64,000 bases of DNA, from the NCBI GenBank assembly GCA_014773175.1, contig VXCM01000057.1, positions 124,001 through 188,000 of the forward strand, read 5' to 3'. Positions 63,996 through 64,000 of the stretch are shown here, piece by piece. The notes beneath the pieces were generated by a model. The model did no database searches, had not been told where the DNA came from, and saw only the letters and a program-made list of their open reading frames with translations. The translations under genes were made by a program, and so were the position numbers. Positions within the stretch are counted from its first letter, which is position 1. The number at the start of each line of letters is the position of its first letter. This DNA is from Lucifuga dentata. Taxonomy: Eukaryota > Chordata > Actinopteri > Ophidiiformes > Bythitidae.

Positions 63996-64000
63996 CTGTG
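63996..64000 (-). other. ephb3: 3' splice acceptor (CACAG) of the last ephb3 intron
   Basis: On the minus strand the last five bases of the window read CACAG immediately before the SAM-domain exon. Reading straight through them would replace the expected Glu before Asp-Leu-Leu with residues His-Arg. Treating AG as an acceptor restores the family sequence. The polypyrimidine tract lies outside the window, so the call rests on the protein alignment and the AG dinucleotide. Confidence 0.75.

Noticed and set aside
1..64000. CRISPR arrays, operons, phage or other multi-gene systems
   Set aside because: No regularly spaced repeats or clustered frames with domains; the window is vertebrate intergenic DNA.

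Overview
The window looks like nuclear DNA of a teleost fish. It is AT-leaning, almost free of coding sequence, crowded with CA/GT microsatellites and mononucleotide runs, and carries short non-autonomous DNA transposons of the hAT and Tc1/mariner type. The one gene I can name is at the right edge on the minus strand. It is the last coding exon of an EphB-class receptor tyrosine kinase, and the C-terminal residues fit EPHB3 (ephb3, a or b paralogue not resolved). The rest of that gene lies beyond base 64000, so the window is essentially the 3' flank of ephb3.

Layout: 1-5.5 kb is intergenic, with a 64-nt miRNA-like hairpin near 2.3 kb. 5.55-6.48 kb is an interspersed repeat. 6.5-29.9 kb is mostly unique intergenic DNA with microsatellites, a fragment of an interspersed repeat family (9.0-9.4 kb), a probable hAT fragment ending in a perfect hairpin (13.1-13.6 kb) and a pentanucleotide minisatellite (22.2 kb). 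29.9-38.5 kb holds a Tc1/mariner-like long inverted repeat element, an older interspersed repeat, a 257-bp hAT MITE and a roughly 1.4-kb hAT element with a perfect 8-bp target duplication. 38.5-57.7 kb is intergenic with microsatellites, further repeat copies, several candidate conserved regulatory stretches and one short CpG-dense patch. 57.76-58.79 kb is another inverted-repeat element. From about 61.5 kb to 63.89 kb lies the probable ephb3 3' UTR, followed by the terminal coding exon.

A strong technical signal runs through the window. There are 18 single-N gaps. Seven are flanked by exact 63-67 bp direct duplications and the others sit in or beside homopolymers. The duplications look like unmerged contig-end overlaps rather than biology, and most fall inside the transposons. 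I found no RNA gene, CRISPR array or multi-gene system. Functional content apart from ephb3 is limited to mobile elements and inferred cis-regulatory candidates, which cannot be proved without comparative data.
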